The notes under the pieces: generated by a model
Database searches by the model: none
Seen by the model: the letters and a program-made list of their open reading frames with translations, nothing else
What the model was told of the DNA's origin: nothing
DNA from: Paraburkholderia domus
GTDB lineage: Bacteria; Pseudomonadota; Gammaproteobacteria; Burkholderiales; Burkholderiaceae
Reading direction: 5' to 3'
Length of the DNA stretch: 64,000 nucleotides
Assembly: GCF_905220705.1 (NCBI RefSeq)
Contig: NZ_CAJNAT010000006.1
Coordinates: forward strand, 124,001-188,000
Part shown: positions 56,329 to 64,000 of the stretch, in pieces
Layout: each line of letters begins with the position of its first letter
Position numbering within the stretch: the stretch's first letter is position 1
Translations under genes and position numbers: made by a program

Positions 56329-57732
56329 ATGAACAGTCCCACACAAGCCGGCGCGCCGTTTAGCCAGCTACCGCTACCGCCCGCCACGCTCGCCAATCTG
56401 ACGCAGCTCGGCTATGTCGAGATGACGCCGATTCAGGCAGCCAGTCTGCCGATCGCACTGGCCGGCAACGATCTGATCGCCCAGGCGAAAACCGGCAGCG
56501 GCAAGACCGCGGCGTTTTCGCTGGCGCTGCTTAACCGCCTCGACGTGCGCAACTTCGCCGTGCAGGCGATGGTGCTGTGCCCGACACGCGAACTCGCCGA
56601 CCAGGTCACGCAGGAAATCCGCCGTCTGGCGCGCGCTGAAGAAAACATCAAGGTGCTGACGCTGTGCGGCGGTACGCCGATGCGTCCGCAAACCGCCAGC
56701 CTCGAACACGGTGCGCATATCGTGGTCGGCACGCCGGGCCGGATCATGGATCACCTCGAGCGGGGCAGCCTGCCGTTGCAGTCGCTCAATACGCTGGTGC
56801 TCGACGAAGCCGACCGCATGCTCGACATGGGTTTCTTCGACGACATCGCCACGGTCGTGAAGCAATGCCCGAAAGAGCGCCAAACACTGCTGTTTTCCGC
56901 GACGTACCCCGAAGGGATCGCCAAACTCAGCCAGCAATTCCTGCGCAATCCGAAGGAAGTGAAGCTCGCCGAGCGGCACGACAACACCAAGATTCGTCAG
57001 CGCTTCTATGAAGTGACCGAAGACCAGCGTCTGCATGCCGTCGGTCTGCTGCTGAACCACTATCGTCCGGTGAGCACGCTGGCGTTCTGCAACACCAAGC
57101 AGCAATGCCGCGATCTGCTCGACGTGCTGCGCGCGCAGGGTTTTCATGCGCTCGCGCTGCATGGCGAACTCGATCAGCGTGAACGCGATCAGGTGCTGAT
57201 CCAGTTCGCGAACCGCAGTTGCTCGGTGCTGGTCGCCACCGACGTTGCTTCGCGTGGTCTCGACATCGCCGAGCTCGAAGCGGTGATCAACGTCGACGTG
57301 ACGCCGGACCCGGAAGTGCACGTGCACCGCATCGGCCGCACGGGTCGCGCCGATCAGGAAGGCTGGGCGCTCAGTCTCGCGAGCATGAACGAGATGGGTC
57401 GCGTGGGCAGTCTCGAACAGGCGCAAAAGCGTGAAGTCGAGTGGCACAAGCTGGCTGATCTCAAGCCGGCGAGCAACGAACGGCTGCTGCCGCCGATGGA
57501 AACGCTGCAGATTCTCGGCGGCCGTAAGGAAAAAATCCGTCCGGGCGACGTGCTCGGCGCGCTCACTGGCGAGGCAGGTTTCGCTGGTTCGCAGATCGGC
57601 AAGATCAACGTGACCGAAATGTCGACCTATGTGGCCGTGGAACGCAGCATCGCGCGCGAGGCAATGCGCAAGCTCAGCGGCGGCAAGGTGAAGGGCAAGA
57701 AGGTCAAAGTCCGCATGATGGACGACGCCTGA
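56329..57732 (+). CDS. dbpA: ATP-dependent RNA helicase DbpA
   Basis: This 467-residue DEAD-box helicase acts on 23S rRNA in 50S assembly. Motifs are Q (MTPIQAASLPI), I (AQAKTGSGKT), Ia (PTRELADQV), II (LDEADRMLDMGF), III (FSATYP), V (LVATDVASRGLDI) and VI (HRIGRTGRA). The C-terminal DbpA RNA-recognition domain (RPGDVLGALTGEAGFAGSQI) gives 23S hairpin-92 specificity. ATG 56329 has no strong Shine-Dalgarno, only GCGAG upstream. Length is normal. Confidence 0.95.
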   Translation: MNSPTQAGAPFSQLPLPPATLANLTQLGYVEMTPIQAASLPIALAGNDLIAQAKTGSGKTAAFSLALLNRLDVRNFAVQAMVLCPTRELADQVTQEIRRLARAEENIKVLTLCGGTPMRPQTASLEHGAHIVVGTPGRIMDHLERGSLPLQSLNTLVLDEADRMLDMGFFDDIATVVKQCPKERQTLLFSATYPEGIAKLSQQFLRNPKEVKLAERHDNTKIRQRFYEVTEDQRLHAVGLLLNHYRPVSTLAFCNTKQQCRDLLDVLRAQGFHALALHGELDQRERDQVLIQFANRSCSVLVATDVASRGLDIAELEAVINVDVTPDPEVHVHRIGRTGRADQEGWALSLASMNEMGRVGSLEQAQKREVEWHKLADLKPASNERLLPPMETLQILGGRKEKIRPGDVLGALTGEAGFAGSQIGKINVTEMSTYVAVERSIAREAMRKLSGGKVKGKKVKVRMMDDA

Positions 57733-58056
57733 TCGTCCACTGGTCGATTAACCGGCTGATAACGGCTGCGATCGCGCGATCGCAGCCGTCCTGCCCGCAT
57801 CACATTACGTCATACCTCGGCTGTTTTCCGCGCGCCCCGCGCGGCTGCATTTCTTCCGCTAAACCCCCGATTTCATTGCCTTAGCCCGCCCCAGCACGGC
57901 ATTGCGCGAGCCATGACGTAAACGCATGCCGCGCATGACAAAGTTTCGATTGTGACCGTTCTTTGGCTGATGCCTAATTCATCAAACCGGATGGGACCGC
58001 CACGCCGTTGGCAGTTCGCGAATCCGCTGCCGGATGGAGAAAGGGAGAAAAGCCTT
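57733..58056 (+). other. Intergenic region with perfect 28-bp palindrome
   Basis: A perfect palindrome of 13-bp arms with a 2-base centre lies at 57762-57789 (arm ACGGCTGCGATCG). It may act as the end structure of the dbpA transcript but has no T-run. No gene is supported in the rest. The ribosome site for the aminotransferase (GGGAGA) is at about 58043. Confidence 0.6.
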
Positions 58057-59211
58057 ATGCAGAGCGCCATGCAAGCCCGCTCGAAACTGCCTGACGTAGG
58101 CACGACAATTTTTACCGTGATTGGCCAACTGGCCGCCCAACACGATGCGCTGAACCTGTCGCAAGGTGCGCCGAATTTCGCGCCCGACGCGAAACTGATC
58201 GACGGTGTCGCGCAAGCCATGCGCGCCGGTCATAACCAGTACGCGCCGATGGCCGGCATCGCCGCCCTGCGCGAAGCGCTCGCCGACAAGGTCGAGACGC
58301 TGTATGGCGTGCGCTACGACCCGTCGAGCGAAGTCACCGTGATCGCCAGTGCCAGCGAAGGCCTGTATTCGACGATCAGCGCATTGGTGCATCCCGGCGA
58401 TGAAGTGATTTACTTCGAGCCGTCATTCGATAGCTACGGCCCAATCGTTCGCCTGCAAGGCGCGACGCCGATTCCGATCAAATTGTCGCTGACCGATTTC
58501 CGCGTGGACTGGGACGAGGTCGCCGCCGCGATCACGCCGAAGACGCGCATGATCATCATCAACACGCCGCACAACCCGACCGCGACCGTGTTCAGCGAGG
58601 CCGACATCGCGCGTCTGAAGGCCGTGACGCGCAATACCGACATCGTGATTCTGGCCGACGAAGTCTACGAACACGTGGTGTTCGACGGCGCCGAACATCA
58701 GAGCATGGCCTGCGATTCCGAACTCGCGGAGCGCAGCGTGATCGTGTCGTCGTTCGGTAAGTCGTATCACGTGACCGGTTGGCGCGTGGGCTATTGCCTC
58801 GCCCCCGCGGCGCTCATGGACGAGATTCGCAAAGTCCATCAGTTCATGGTGTTTTCTGCCGATACGCCGATGCAGTACGCGTTTGTCGATGCGTTGGCCA
58901 ATCGCGAGAGCTATCTCGGTCTGTCCGCGTTCTATCAGAAGAAGCGTGATCTGCTGGCCCACGCGCTGCGCGAGTCGCGTTTCGAGTTACTGCCGAGCGA
59001 AGGCAGCTTCTTCATGCTCGCGCGTTTCCGTGGTTTCTCCGAGGAAAGCGATAGCGATTTCGTGCTGCGCCTGATTCGCGATGCGCGCGTCGCGACGATT
59101 CCGTTGTCGGCGTTTTATACCGACGGCACGGACTCCGGTTTGATCCGCCTGAGCTTCTCGAAGGACGACGCGACCTTGATCGAAGGCGCGCGGCGGTTGT
59201 GCGAAATCTGA
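58057..59211 (+). CDS. ybdL: Class I PLP aminotransferase (methionine aminotransferase YbdL-like)
   Basis: This 384-residue fold type I aminotransferase has the PLP Lys in SSFGKSYHVTGWRVGY, LNLSQGAPNFAPDAKLIDGV at the N-terminus, INTPHNPTAT and the C-terminal LIRLSFSKDD with substrate Arg. It resembles YbdL, which uses methionine and 2-oxo acids; the exact substrate is not certain. ATG 58057 follows a Shine-Dalgarno. The next gene, 30 bp on, is an amino-acid-binding protein and may be co-transcribed. Confidence 0.85.
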   Translation: MQSAMQARSKLPDVGTTIFTVIGQLAAQHDALNLSQGAPNFAPDAKLIDGVAQAMRAGHNQYAPMAGIAALREALADKVETLYGVRYDPSSEVTVIASASEGLYSTISALVHPGDEVIYFEPSFDSYGPIVRLQGATPIPIKLSLTDFRVDWDEVAAAITPKTRMIIINTPHNPTATVFSEADIARLKAVTRNTDIVILADEVYEHVVFDGAEHQSMACDSELAERSVIVSSFGKSYHVTGWRVGYCLAPAALMDEIRKVHQFMVFSADTPMQYAFVDALANRESYLGLSAFYQKKRDLLAHALRESRFELLPSEGSFFMLARFRGFSEESDSDFVLRLIRDARVATIPLSAFYTDGTDSGLIRLSFSKDDATLIEGARRLCEI

Positions 59212-59241
59212 TCAACAATATCGAAGAAAAAGGGACCCGTT

Positions 59242-60036
59242 ATGAAGTTGCTCAAGCCTCTATTGGCGCTGGCCTGCGCATTCACGTCGATCGCTGCATC
59301 GTCTGCCGCGATCGCCGCCGACACATCGACGCTGCGTTTCGGACTCGAGGCGCAGTATCCGCCGTTTGAGTCGAAAGGGCCGAACGGCGAACTGCAGGGT
59401 CTCGACGTCGACGTCGGCAACGCCGTTTGCGCTGCTGCGCATGTGACGTGCAAATGGGTTGAAACCTCGTTCGACGGCTTGATTCCTGCGCTGCAGGGCC
59501 GCAAGTTCGACGCGATCAATTCGGCGATGAACGCGACAGAACAGCGCCGCCAGGCGATCGACTTCACGACCGTGGTGTATCGCGTGCCGACGCAGTTGAT
59601 CGCGAAGCGCGACAGCGGTTTGCTGCCGACACCGGCATCGTTGAAAGGCAAACGCGTCGGCGTGTTGCAGGCATCGATTCAGGAAACCTACGCGAAGACG
59701 CATTGGGAACCGGCTGGCGTGACCATCGTGCCGTATCAGGATCAGAACCAGGTTTATACGGATCTCGTGGCGGGGCGCCTCGACGCGACACTCGTTCTCG
59801 CGCCGGCCGGTCAGACGGGTTTTCTGTCGAAGCCTAGTGGCAAGGACTATGCGTTCGTCGGGCAGCCGGTGCGCGATGACAAGATCCTCGGCAGCGGTAT
59901 TGCGTATGGGATTCGCAAAGGCGACACCGCGCTGCGTGACCAACTGAACGCGGCGATCGCGAAGGTCCAGGCCGACGGCACGGTCAAGACGCTGGCGGCG
60001 AAGTACCTCGGCAATATCGACGTCACAGCGAAGTAA
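59242..60036 (+). CDS. Periplasmic amino-acid-binding protein (ABC transporter)
   Basis: This 264-residue protein has a signal peptide (MKLLKPLLALACAFTSIAAS, cleavage near AIA-AD) and the cluster 3 solute-binding fold: LRFGLEAQYPPFESKGPNGE, GLDVDVGNAVCA and FDGLIPALQGRKFDAINSAM. This pattern suits Lys/Arg/ornithine or His-type ligands. No permease or ATPase gene is adjacent, so it may use components encoded elsewhere. It follows ybdL closely on the same strand. Confidence 0.88.
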   Translation: MKLLKPLLALACAFTSIAASSAAIAADTSTLRFGLEAQYPPFESKGPNGELQGLDVDVGNAVCAAAHVTCKWVETSFDGLIPALQGRKFDAINSAMNATEQRRQAIDFTTVVYRVPTQLIAKRDSGLLPTPASLKGKRVGVLQASIQETYAKTHWEPAGVTIVPYQDQNQVYTDLVAGRLDATLVLAPAGQTGFLSKPSGKDYAFVGQPVRDDKILGSGIAYGIRKGDTALRDQLNAAIAKVQADGTVKTLAAKYLGNIDVTAK

Positions 60037-60037
60037 C

Positions 60038-61405
60038 CTATTGACCGTGCGCGGCGGGCGCCGCATTGCGATCGACGCCGCGAAATTCGTTCTCGGCGTT
60101 GACCATGCGGCGCTTGAGCATCGGCACGTTGTTCACGACTCGCAAGCTGGTACGCATGGCACTCAACGCCATTCTTCCAACCACCGGCCGATGTAGCGCA
60201 CTGCTCGCATCGAACTGCTTGCGCGACTCGGCGACCGCGTGAAAGCCGTAGCGGCGCATTTCCTCCTCGTAACCCGCGACGGCGTCGTGGCCCGACAGCT
60301 TGCCCTGCTGTGCATCGGCGAGACGCGTGGCGAGTAGCGCGGCATCGCGCAGCGCGGTGTTCGCACCGACGCCGCGTCCCGGCGTCATCAGATGCACCGC
60401 GTCACCCAGGACTGTGACGTTGGTGGTCGGCCACGCATCGACCGGAACCGACGTGCGCACGTCGACGCTGAAGGCGGTGGACGGATCCGATGCGCGAATC
60501 AGCGCGCGCAGATTGGGATGCCAGCCATCGGTGATCTGCGTGGCGAGCGCGAGTAACGCGGCTTGTCCGAGCGATTTGGGATCGGCAGGCAAGTTGTGCA
60601 ATGCGCCCCAGACACCCCACATCAGATAGTCGCGCGTGTTGTCGTAGAGCAATCCAGGCCAATTCGAAAGCAACTCGGCGTCGTTGTTGCCAATGCCGTC
60701 CTTCATTCCGTCGCCGTCAGCGCGCCACGGAAATTCCATCACATGCACGATGCCACCAAAGCCCTTCGGCGCGTTGATCAGCGTGATGCCGTCGAGCACC
60801 TTCGGCGGCAACAGCGCGCGTGACGTTTCGTCCATGGGCACCTTCGCGCCGATGCTGACGATGCCGGTGTTTTCCAGCCGTGCGTGCGGCAGCAATTGGC
60901 GGCGCACCTTCGAGCGCGCGCCGTCCGCACCGATCAGCAGATCCGCCGTGGCGTGGGTGCCGTCCTCGAAATGCGCGGTGACACTGCCGTCGGCGTTCTG
61001 CTCGTACGACGTGAAGGTCTTGTCGAAATGCACGTGCGCTTCGAGGCCCGTGAGCAGCACTTGCCGAAGCGTCATCCGGCTGACCGATTTGCCGCCGCTC
61101 ATCGATTCGTCTTCGAGCGGCACTGTGAGTAATTCGGTCATGCGCTCGGTCAGGATGTTGAAGTGGCCGGGCGTGCGTGCGCAGGTCGCCAGAAACGTCG
61201 CATAGAGTTCCGGCGCAAGGCATGCTTTGAGCGACGCGAGCCCGTGCGGATTGATGCCGACGCGATAGCCCTGCAAACCGTCCGCGCGCGTGCGGTCGCG
61301 TTCGTAGACATTCACGTTGATGCCGGCGCGCTTCAACCCGTGCGCAAGACAGAGGCCGCCTGTGCCGGCCCCGATCACGATCACCTCCATGGGTTCACGA
61401 CTCAT
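60038..61405 (-). CDS. FAD-dependent aromatic-type monooxygenase
   Basis: This 455-residue flavoprotein has an FAD GxGxxG site (VIVIGAGTGGLCLAHGLKRA), a DG-type motif region (IGADGARSKVRRQLLP) and the GD motif (TVLGDAVHLMTPGRGVGANT). It belongs to the p-hydroxybenzoate-hydroxylase-like (PF01494) group; the substrate is unknown. It overlaps padR as ATGA, so the two form an operon. It is convergent with the binding-protein gene, which ends one base away. Confidence 0.85.
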   Translation of the reverse strand: MSREPMEVIVIGAGTGGLCLAHGLKRAGINVNVYERDRTRADGLQGYRVGINPHGLASLKACLAPELYATFLATCARTPGHFNILTERMTELLTVPLEDESMSGGKSVSRMTLRQVLLTGLEAHVHFDKTFTSYEQNADGSVTAHFEDGTHATADLLIGADGARSKVRRQLLPHARLENTGIVSIGAKVPMDETSRALLPPKVLDGITLINAPKGFGGIVHVMEFPWRADGDGMKDGIGNNDAELLSNWPGLLYDNTRDYLMWGVWGALHNLPADPKSLGQAALLALATQITDGWHPNLRALIRASDPSTAFSVDVRTSVPVDAWPTTNVTVLGDAVHLMTPGRGVGANTALRDAALLATRLADAQQGKLSGHDAVAGYEEEMRRYGFHAVAESRKQFDASSALHRPVVGRMALSAMRTSLRVVNNVPMLKRRMVNAENEFRGVDRNAAPAAHGQ

Positions 61406-62061
61406 GACTTCGCCTCCTTTTTTGCGGCAGGTTGGGCCGGCCTGTACTTGGTTTCGCCGGCCGGCAGCGTGAAGCGTTGCGCAATTTCTTCAAGCCATTC
61501 CGGACTCCAGGTCAGCGTGCCGGCCTTCAGATCGGCCACTACGCTGCGAACCCAGTTCAGCTCGACAACCAGTTGCGCGCGCACCAGTTCGCCTTCGAGC
61601 AGGAAAAGCCGCGGCACCTGGATCTGGGTGGCTTGTTCAGTGGCGTCGTCGAATCGGGTCAATTCCCGTTCAAGTGCGCCGATGCGGGTCTCGAGCTGAC
61701 GGCACACATCTTCTGGCGAGAGCAGCGGCAGGAAAGAGAGTGCGGCCGGAAACGCCGGGAAATCGCGGGCGGGCTGCGCAAGCTGCTCGCGCAGCCACAG
61801 ACGGGCAGTGTCGCGGCCGGCTTCGGTAATTTCATAGACCGTGCGCTCGGGGAACGCGCCGTCGCGTTCCGTTTCGCGGATGGCGATCAGGTCGCCGCGC
61901 ACCAGGCGATCGATCGTTTGGTACAGGCTGTTTCGCTGACCGACATTGATGACCTCGTCCTTGCCGCGCGCTTTGATCAGCTGTTGCATTCGGTATGGAT
62001 GCATCGGCGCTTCGGTGAGCATGGCGAGGACGGCGAGAGCGAGCGGAGAGTGGCGGACCAT
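61402..62061 (-). CDS. PadR-family transcriptional regulator
   Basis: This 219-residue regulator has an N-terminal winged helix (SPLALAVLAMLTEAPMHPYR, QRNSLYQTIDRLVRGDLIAI) and a helical C-terminal dimerisation domain (VVELNWVRSVVADLKAG). PadR proteins often repress detoxification genes and are released by phenolic ligands, which suits the adjacent FAD monooxygenase. ATG 62061 is chosen; the in-frame TTG 62067 is weaker. Upstream, two CTAGTC motifs at 62080-62085 and 62095-62100, 15 bp apart, are candidate operator elements. Confidence 0.85.
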   Translation of the reverse strand: MVRHSPLALAVLAMLTEAPMHPYRMQQLIKARGKDEVINVGQRNSLYQTIDRLVRGDLIAIRETERDGAFPERTVYEITEAGRDTARLWLREQLAQPARDFPAFPAALSFLPLLSPEDVCRQLETRIGALERELTRFDDATEQATQIQVPRLFLLEGELVRAQLVVELNWVRSVVADLKAGTLTWSPEWLEEIAQRFTLPAGETKYRPAQPAAKKEAKS

Positions 62062-62273
62062 GTTCAATATGTCGGGAAGCTAGTCTTTGTTGATCTAGTC
62101 ATAATATAACTATATTTCTGAGACTGGCAAGCGCGGATTTTCGGAGGATTCGACGAGACGCAATCTCTTCCGCACTGGTCGGCGGCGGATGGCACCGTTA
62201 CGATGTGGTTCGCGCCGACGTGCTGAGGCGGCGAAGTTGCGATGGGACCGAGCGGATGACCGAGGAGTGCGCG

Positions 62274-63119
62274 ATGAGCGGGACGAATGGCCGGAGTGAT
62301 TCTGCGGTGACAGTGGCGGCGCCGAAGTTCTGGCGAGATGATGCGTTGCCGTTCATCGAGGCGCGTTCAATCGAAGATGGCCGCGAGGTCTGCTATGCCA
62401 AACACTCGCACGAGACGTTCTCGATTGGCGCTGTCATTGGCGGGCGCAGCGTTTATCTGAATCGCCACGCGCGTGAAAGGATCGGCACCGGTGCTGTCGT
62501 GCTGATGAATCCGGACGACGTGCACGCGTGCAACCCGGTTGCCGAAGAGCGCTGGTCGTATCGGATGCTGCATGTCGATGTCGCATGGCTCACGGGTTTG
62601 CAACACGACCTGGGGTTCAGCGACAACCACGCGTTTCGCGCGTTCTCGCAGACCATGACGACGGACGCCGCGTTGTTCGAGGGTTTGAACCGTCTATACG
62701 CGGCTCTCGTCGATGACGATAACGAGCCTATGCGCAAGGAAAGCGCTGCACTCACTTTCTTCTCGGAAGTGCAGCAGAAGTTGAATCCAGCGCCCTTGCC
62801 GGATCACGATGCGAGCGGCCAGCTCGCGCGGGCTGCGGAATTCATCGCCGAAAACTGCACACGTCCGCTGAAGGTGGAGGACGTCTGCAAGGTGGCTGAG
62901 CTTTCTCCTTCGCATTTGATCCGCGCTTTCAAACAGCGTTATGGCATGACGCCGCACGCCTATCTGATCAATCGACGCATCCAGTACAGCCGCGCACAAC
63001 TCAGGCGCGGTTACCCGATTGCGGACGTCGCGCTCGATGCGGGTTTTGCCGATCAGGCGCATTTGCAGCGGACCTTCAAGCGGCTGGTCGCGGCGACGCC
63101 GGGGCAGTATCGCAGTTGA
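62274..63119 (+). CDS. AraC-family regulator of the LysE-type exporter
   Basis: This 281-residue protein has an N-terminal cupin-like sensor (FSIGAVIGGRSVYLNRHARE) and a C-terminal AraC DNA-binding domain (VEDVCKVAELSPSHLIRAFK, IADVALDAGFADQAHLQRTF). GAGGAG precedes ATG 62274; ATG 62256 also fits. It ends 22 bp from the end of a LysE-family exporter on the opposite strand. AraC/LysE pairing is a recurrent arrangement, so it may control the exporter. Confidence 0.85.
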   Translation: MSGTNGRSDSAVTVAAPKFWRDDALPFIEARSIEDGREVCYAKHSHETFSIGAVIGGRSVYLNRHARERIGTGAVVLMNPDDVHACNPVAEERWSYRMLHVDVAWLTGLQHDLGFSDNHAFRAFSQTMTTDAALFEGLNRLYAALVDDDNEPMRKESAALTFFSEVQQKLNPAPLPDHDASGQLARAAEFIAENCTRPLKVEDVCKVAELSPSHLIRAFKQRYGMTPHAYLINRRIQYSRAQLRRGYPIADVALDAGFADQAHLQRTFKRLVAATPGQYRS

Positions 63120-63141
63120 ATGAGTGTGTTCCGCGTTCGCG

Positions 63142-63729
63142 TCACGCGATCAGCAGATACAGCGCGCTAACCGCGAGCAAAGCCGCCATCACGCGATTGA
63201 ATAACCTCACGCGCTTCGGCTCCTGCAGGTATCGACGCAGGAACGTGCCGGCATACGCCCAGCTGGCAATCGACAGATAGCAGACCACAAAGTACACGAC
63301 GGTGAATTGCCAGACGAGCCGGCCGTCGCCATCGGCTGCGTAGGCGCCCATGCCGGCCAATGAAGCGAGCCATGCTTTCGGATTGAGCCATTGCATCGCC
63401 GCGCCGTATGCGAAGGATGGCCCGCGGGTGGGCTTGTCCGCGCCGAGCTTGCCGTCATCGACGGCGAGTTTGTAAGCCATGTAAAGCAGGAACCCAACGC
63501 CGGCCCATTTGACGATGTCGATCAGATTGGGGAAATGCGCGAGCAACGCATGCAGACCCAAGCCGATGAGCAACAACAGCAGCGTGAATCCGATGGTCGC
63601 ACCGGTCACATGGCGCATGCTCGCGGCGAATCCATGTTGTGCGCCGGCGCTCAGCGCGACGACATTGACCGGTCCGGGAGAAATCGACGAGGCCAACGCG
63701 AAGGCGGCCATGGAGAGTAAGACGGTCAT
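63142..63729 (-). CDS. LysE-family amino-acid exporter
   Basis: This 195-residue membrane protein has six predicted helices and the family start ISPGPVNVVALSAGAQHGFA. A second conserved stretch is KWAGVGFLLYMAYKLAVDDG. Members export basic or other amino acids; the substrate is unknown. ATG 63729 is the start. It is convergent with the AraC gene. Confidence 0.88.
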   Translation of the reverse strand: MTVLLSMAAFALASSISPGPVNVVALSAGAQHGFAASMRHVTGATIGFTLLLLLIGLGLHALLAHFPNLIDIVKWAGVGFLLYMAYKLAVDDGKLGADKPTRGPSFAYGAAMQWLNPKAWLASLAGMGAYAADGDGRLVWQFTVVYFVVCYLSIASWAYAGTFLRRYLQEPKRVRLFNRVMAALLAVSALYLLIA

Positions 63730-63815
63730 CTGATGCCTCGATACGTGAGTGCGCAGGATTTGCGACGCTCAGCGGTATCGGACGGAAGGGTGGGGCGTAT
63801 TGAAGGAAATGACTT

Positions 63816-64000
63816 TCAGTGAACCGTATCCGCGGCGCCGCAGCACTTCTTGAATTTCTTGCCGCTACCACAAGGACACGGGTCGTTGCGGCCGACTTTG
63901 GGTTCGGTGCGCTGGATGGTGGCGTCGTGAACGGCCTGGCGATAGGGGAGCCAGAAACGATAGATCGCGGCGATGCTGGCGGGGATCTGTTTGGTGAGGG
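63816..64000 (-). CDS. SEC-C motif protein, YecA/UPF0149-like, 5' part outside window
   Basis: The last 61 or so residues are visible, ending [20 protein letters not shown], a zinc-binding SEC-C motif like that at the SecA C-terminus. The preceding helical sequence ([18 protein letters not shown]) resembles YecA/UPF0149 proteins. YecA-like proteins can bind ribosomes or SecB. The gene continues beyond 64000. Confidence 0.8.
   Translation of the reverse strand, partial: LTKQIPASIAAIYRFWLPYRQAVHDATIQRTEPKVGRNDPCPCGSGKKFKKCCGAADTVH

Overview
The window carries the replication-origin gene cluster of a Burkholderiaceae chromosome: rpmH, rnpA, yidD and yidC on one side, dnaA, dnaN and gyrB on the other. 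High GC, codon use and the protein sequences suggest Paraburkholderia or a close Burkholderia relative (chromosome 1). This assignment rests on reading the sequence; no database search was made. No rRNA, tRNA or CRISPR array was seen.

Layout. (1) 1-7.2 kb, minus strand: a wspA-B-C-D-E-F chemosensory operon of the surface-sensing type, with wspF cut by the window edge and no wspR inside it. (2) 7.2-11.2 kb: two small genes, an orphan tyrosine integrase that appears to lack its catalytic tyrosine, and mnmE, whose 3' end resembles a known island integration site. (3) 11.2-20.7 kb: a small HTH regulator, then the origin core. The only perfect DnaA box noted between rpmH and dnaA is at 14959-14967. 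(4) 20.7-44.6 kb: a mosaic accessory region directly behind gyrB. In order it holds a two-gene McrB-like AAA+/DUF2357 nuclease system; a SymE-like toxin; a split DUF2075 helicase gene whose two halves share a 594-bp direct repeat and enclose a VgrG remnant plus a peptidoglycan-hydrolase effector and candidate immunity gene; an IS66 element sitting between the broken helicase and a broken reverse transcriptase; a complete type I Wadjet system (jetABCD); and a Fic protein with an operator-like repeat array. (5) 44.6-64 kb: metabolic and housekeeping genes. These are an internally shortened AraC/GyrI regulator; ethanolamine use (eat-eutB-eutC, an acetaldehyde dehydrogenase, a DUF779 protein and an AraC activator); a cadA/cadR metal-efflux pair; a zinc-ribbon protein; dbpA; an aminotransferase; an amino-acid-binding protein; a PadR/FAD-monooxygenase pair; an AraC/LysE pair; and a SEC-C protein cut by the end of the window.

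How the genes work together. WspA-F should sense surface contact and control a diguanylate cyclase outside the window. EutBC split ethanolamine into acetaldehyde and ammonia, Eat imports it, and the aldehyde dehydrogenase oxidises the acetaldehyde. McrB-like/DUF2357, Wadjet, SymE, the reverse-transcriptase remnant and the helicase remnants mark the gyrB-proximal region as a defence hotspot that has taken repeated insertions and deletions. The strongest candidates for something new are the effector-immunity cassette trapped between the 594-bp repeats and the composite McrB-like/DUF2357 pair.
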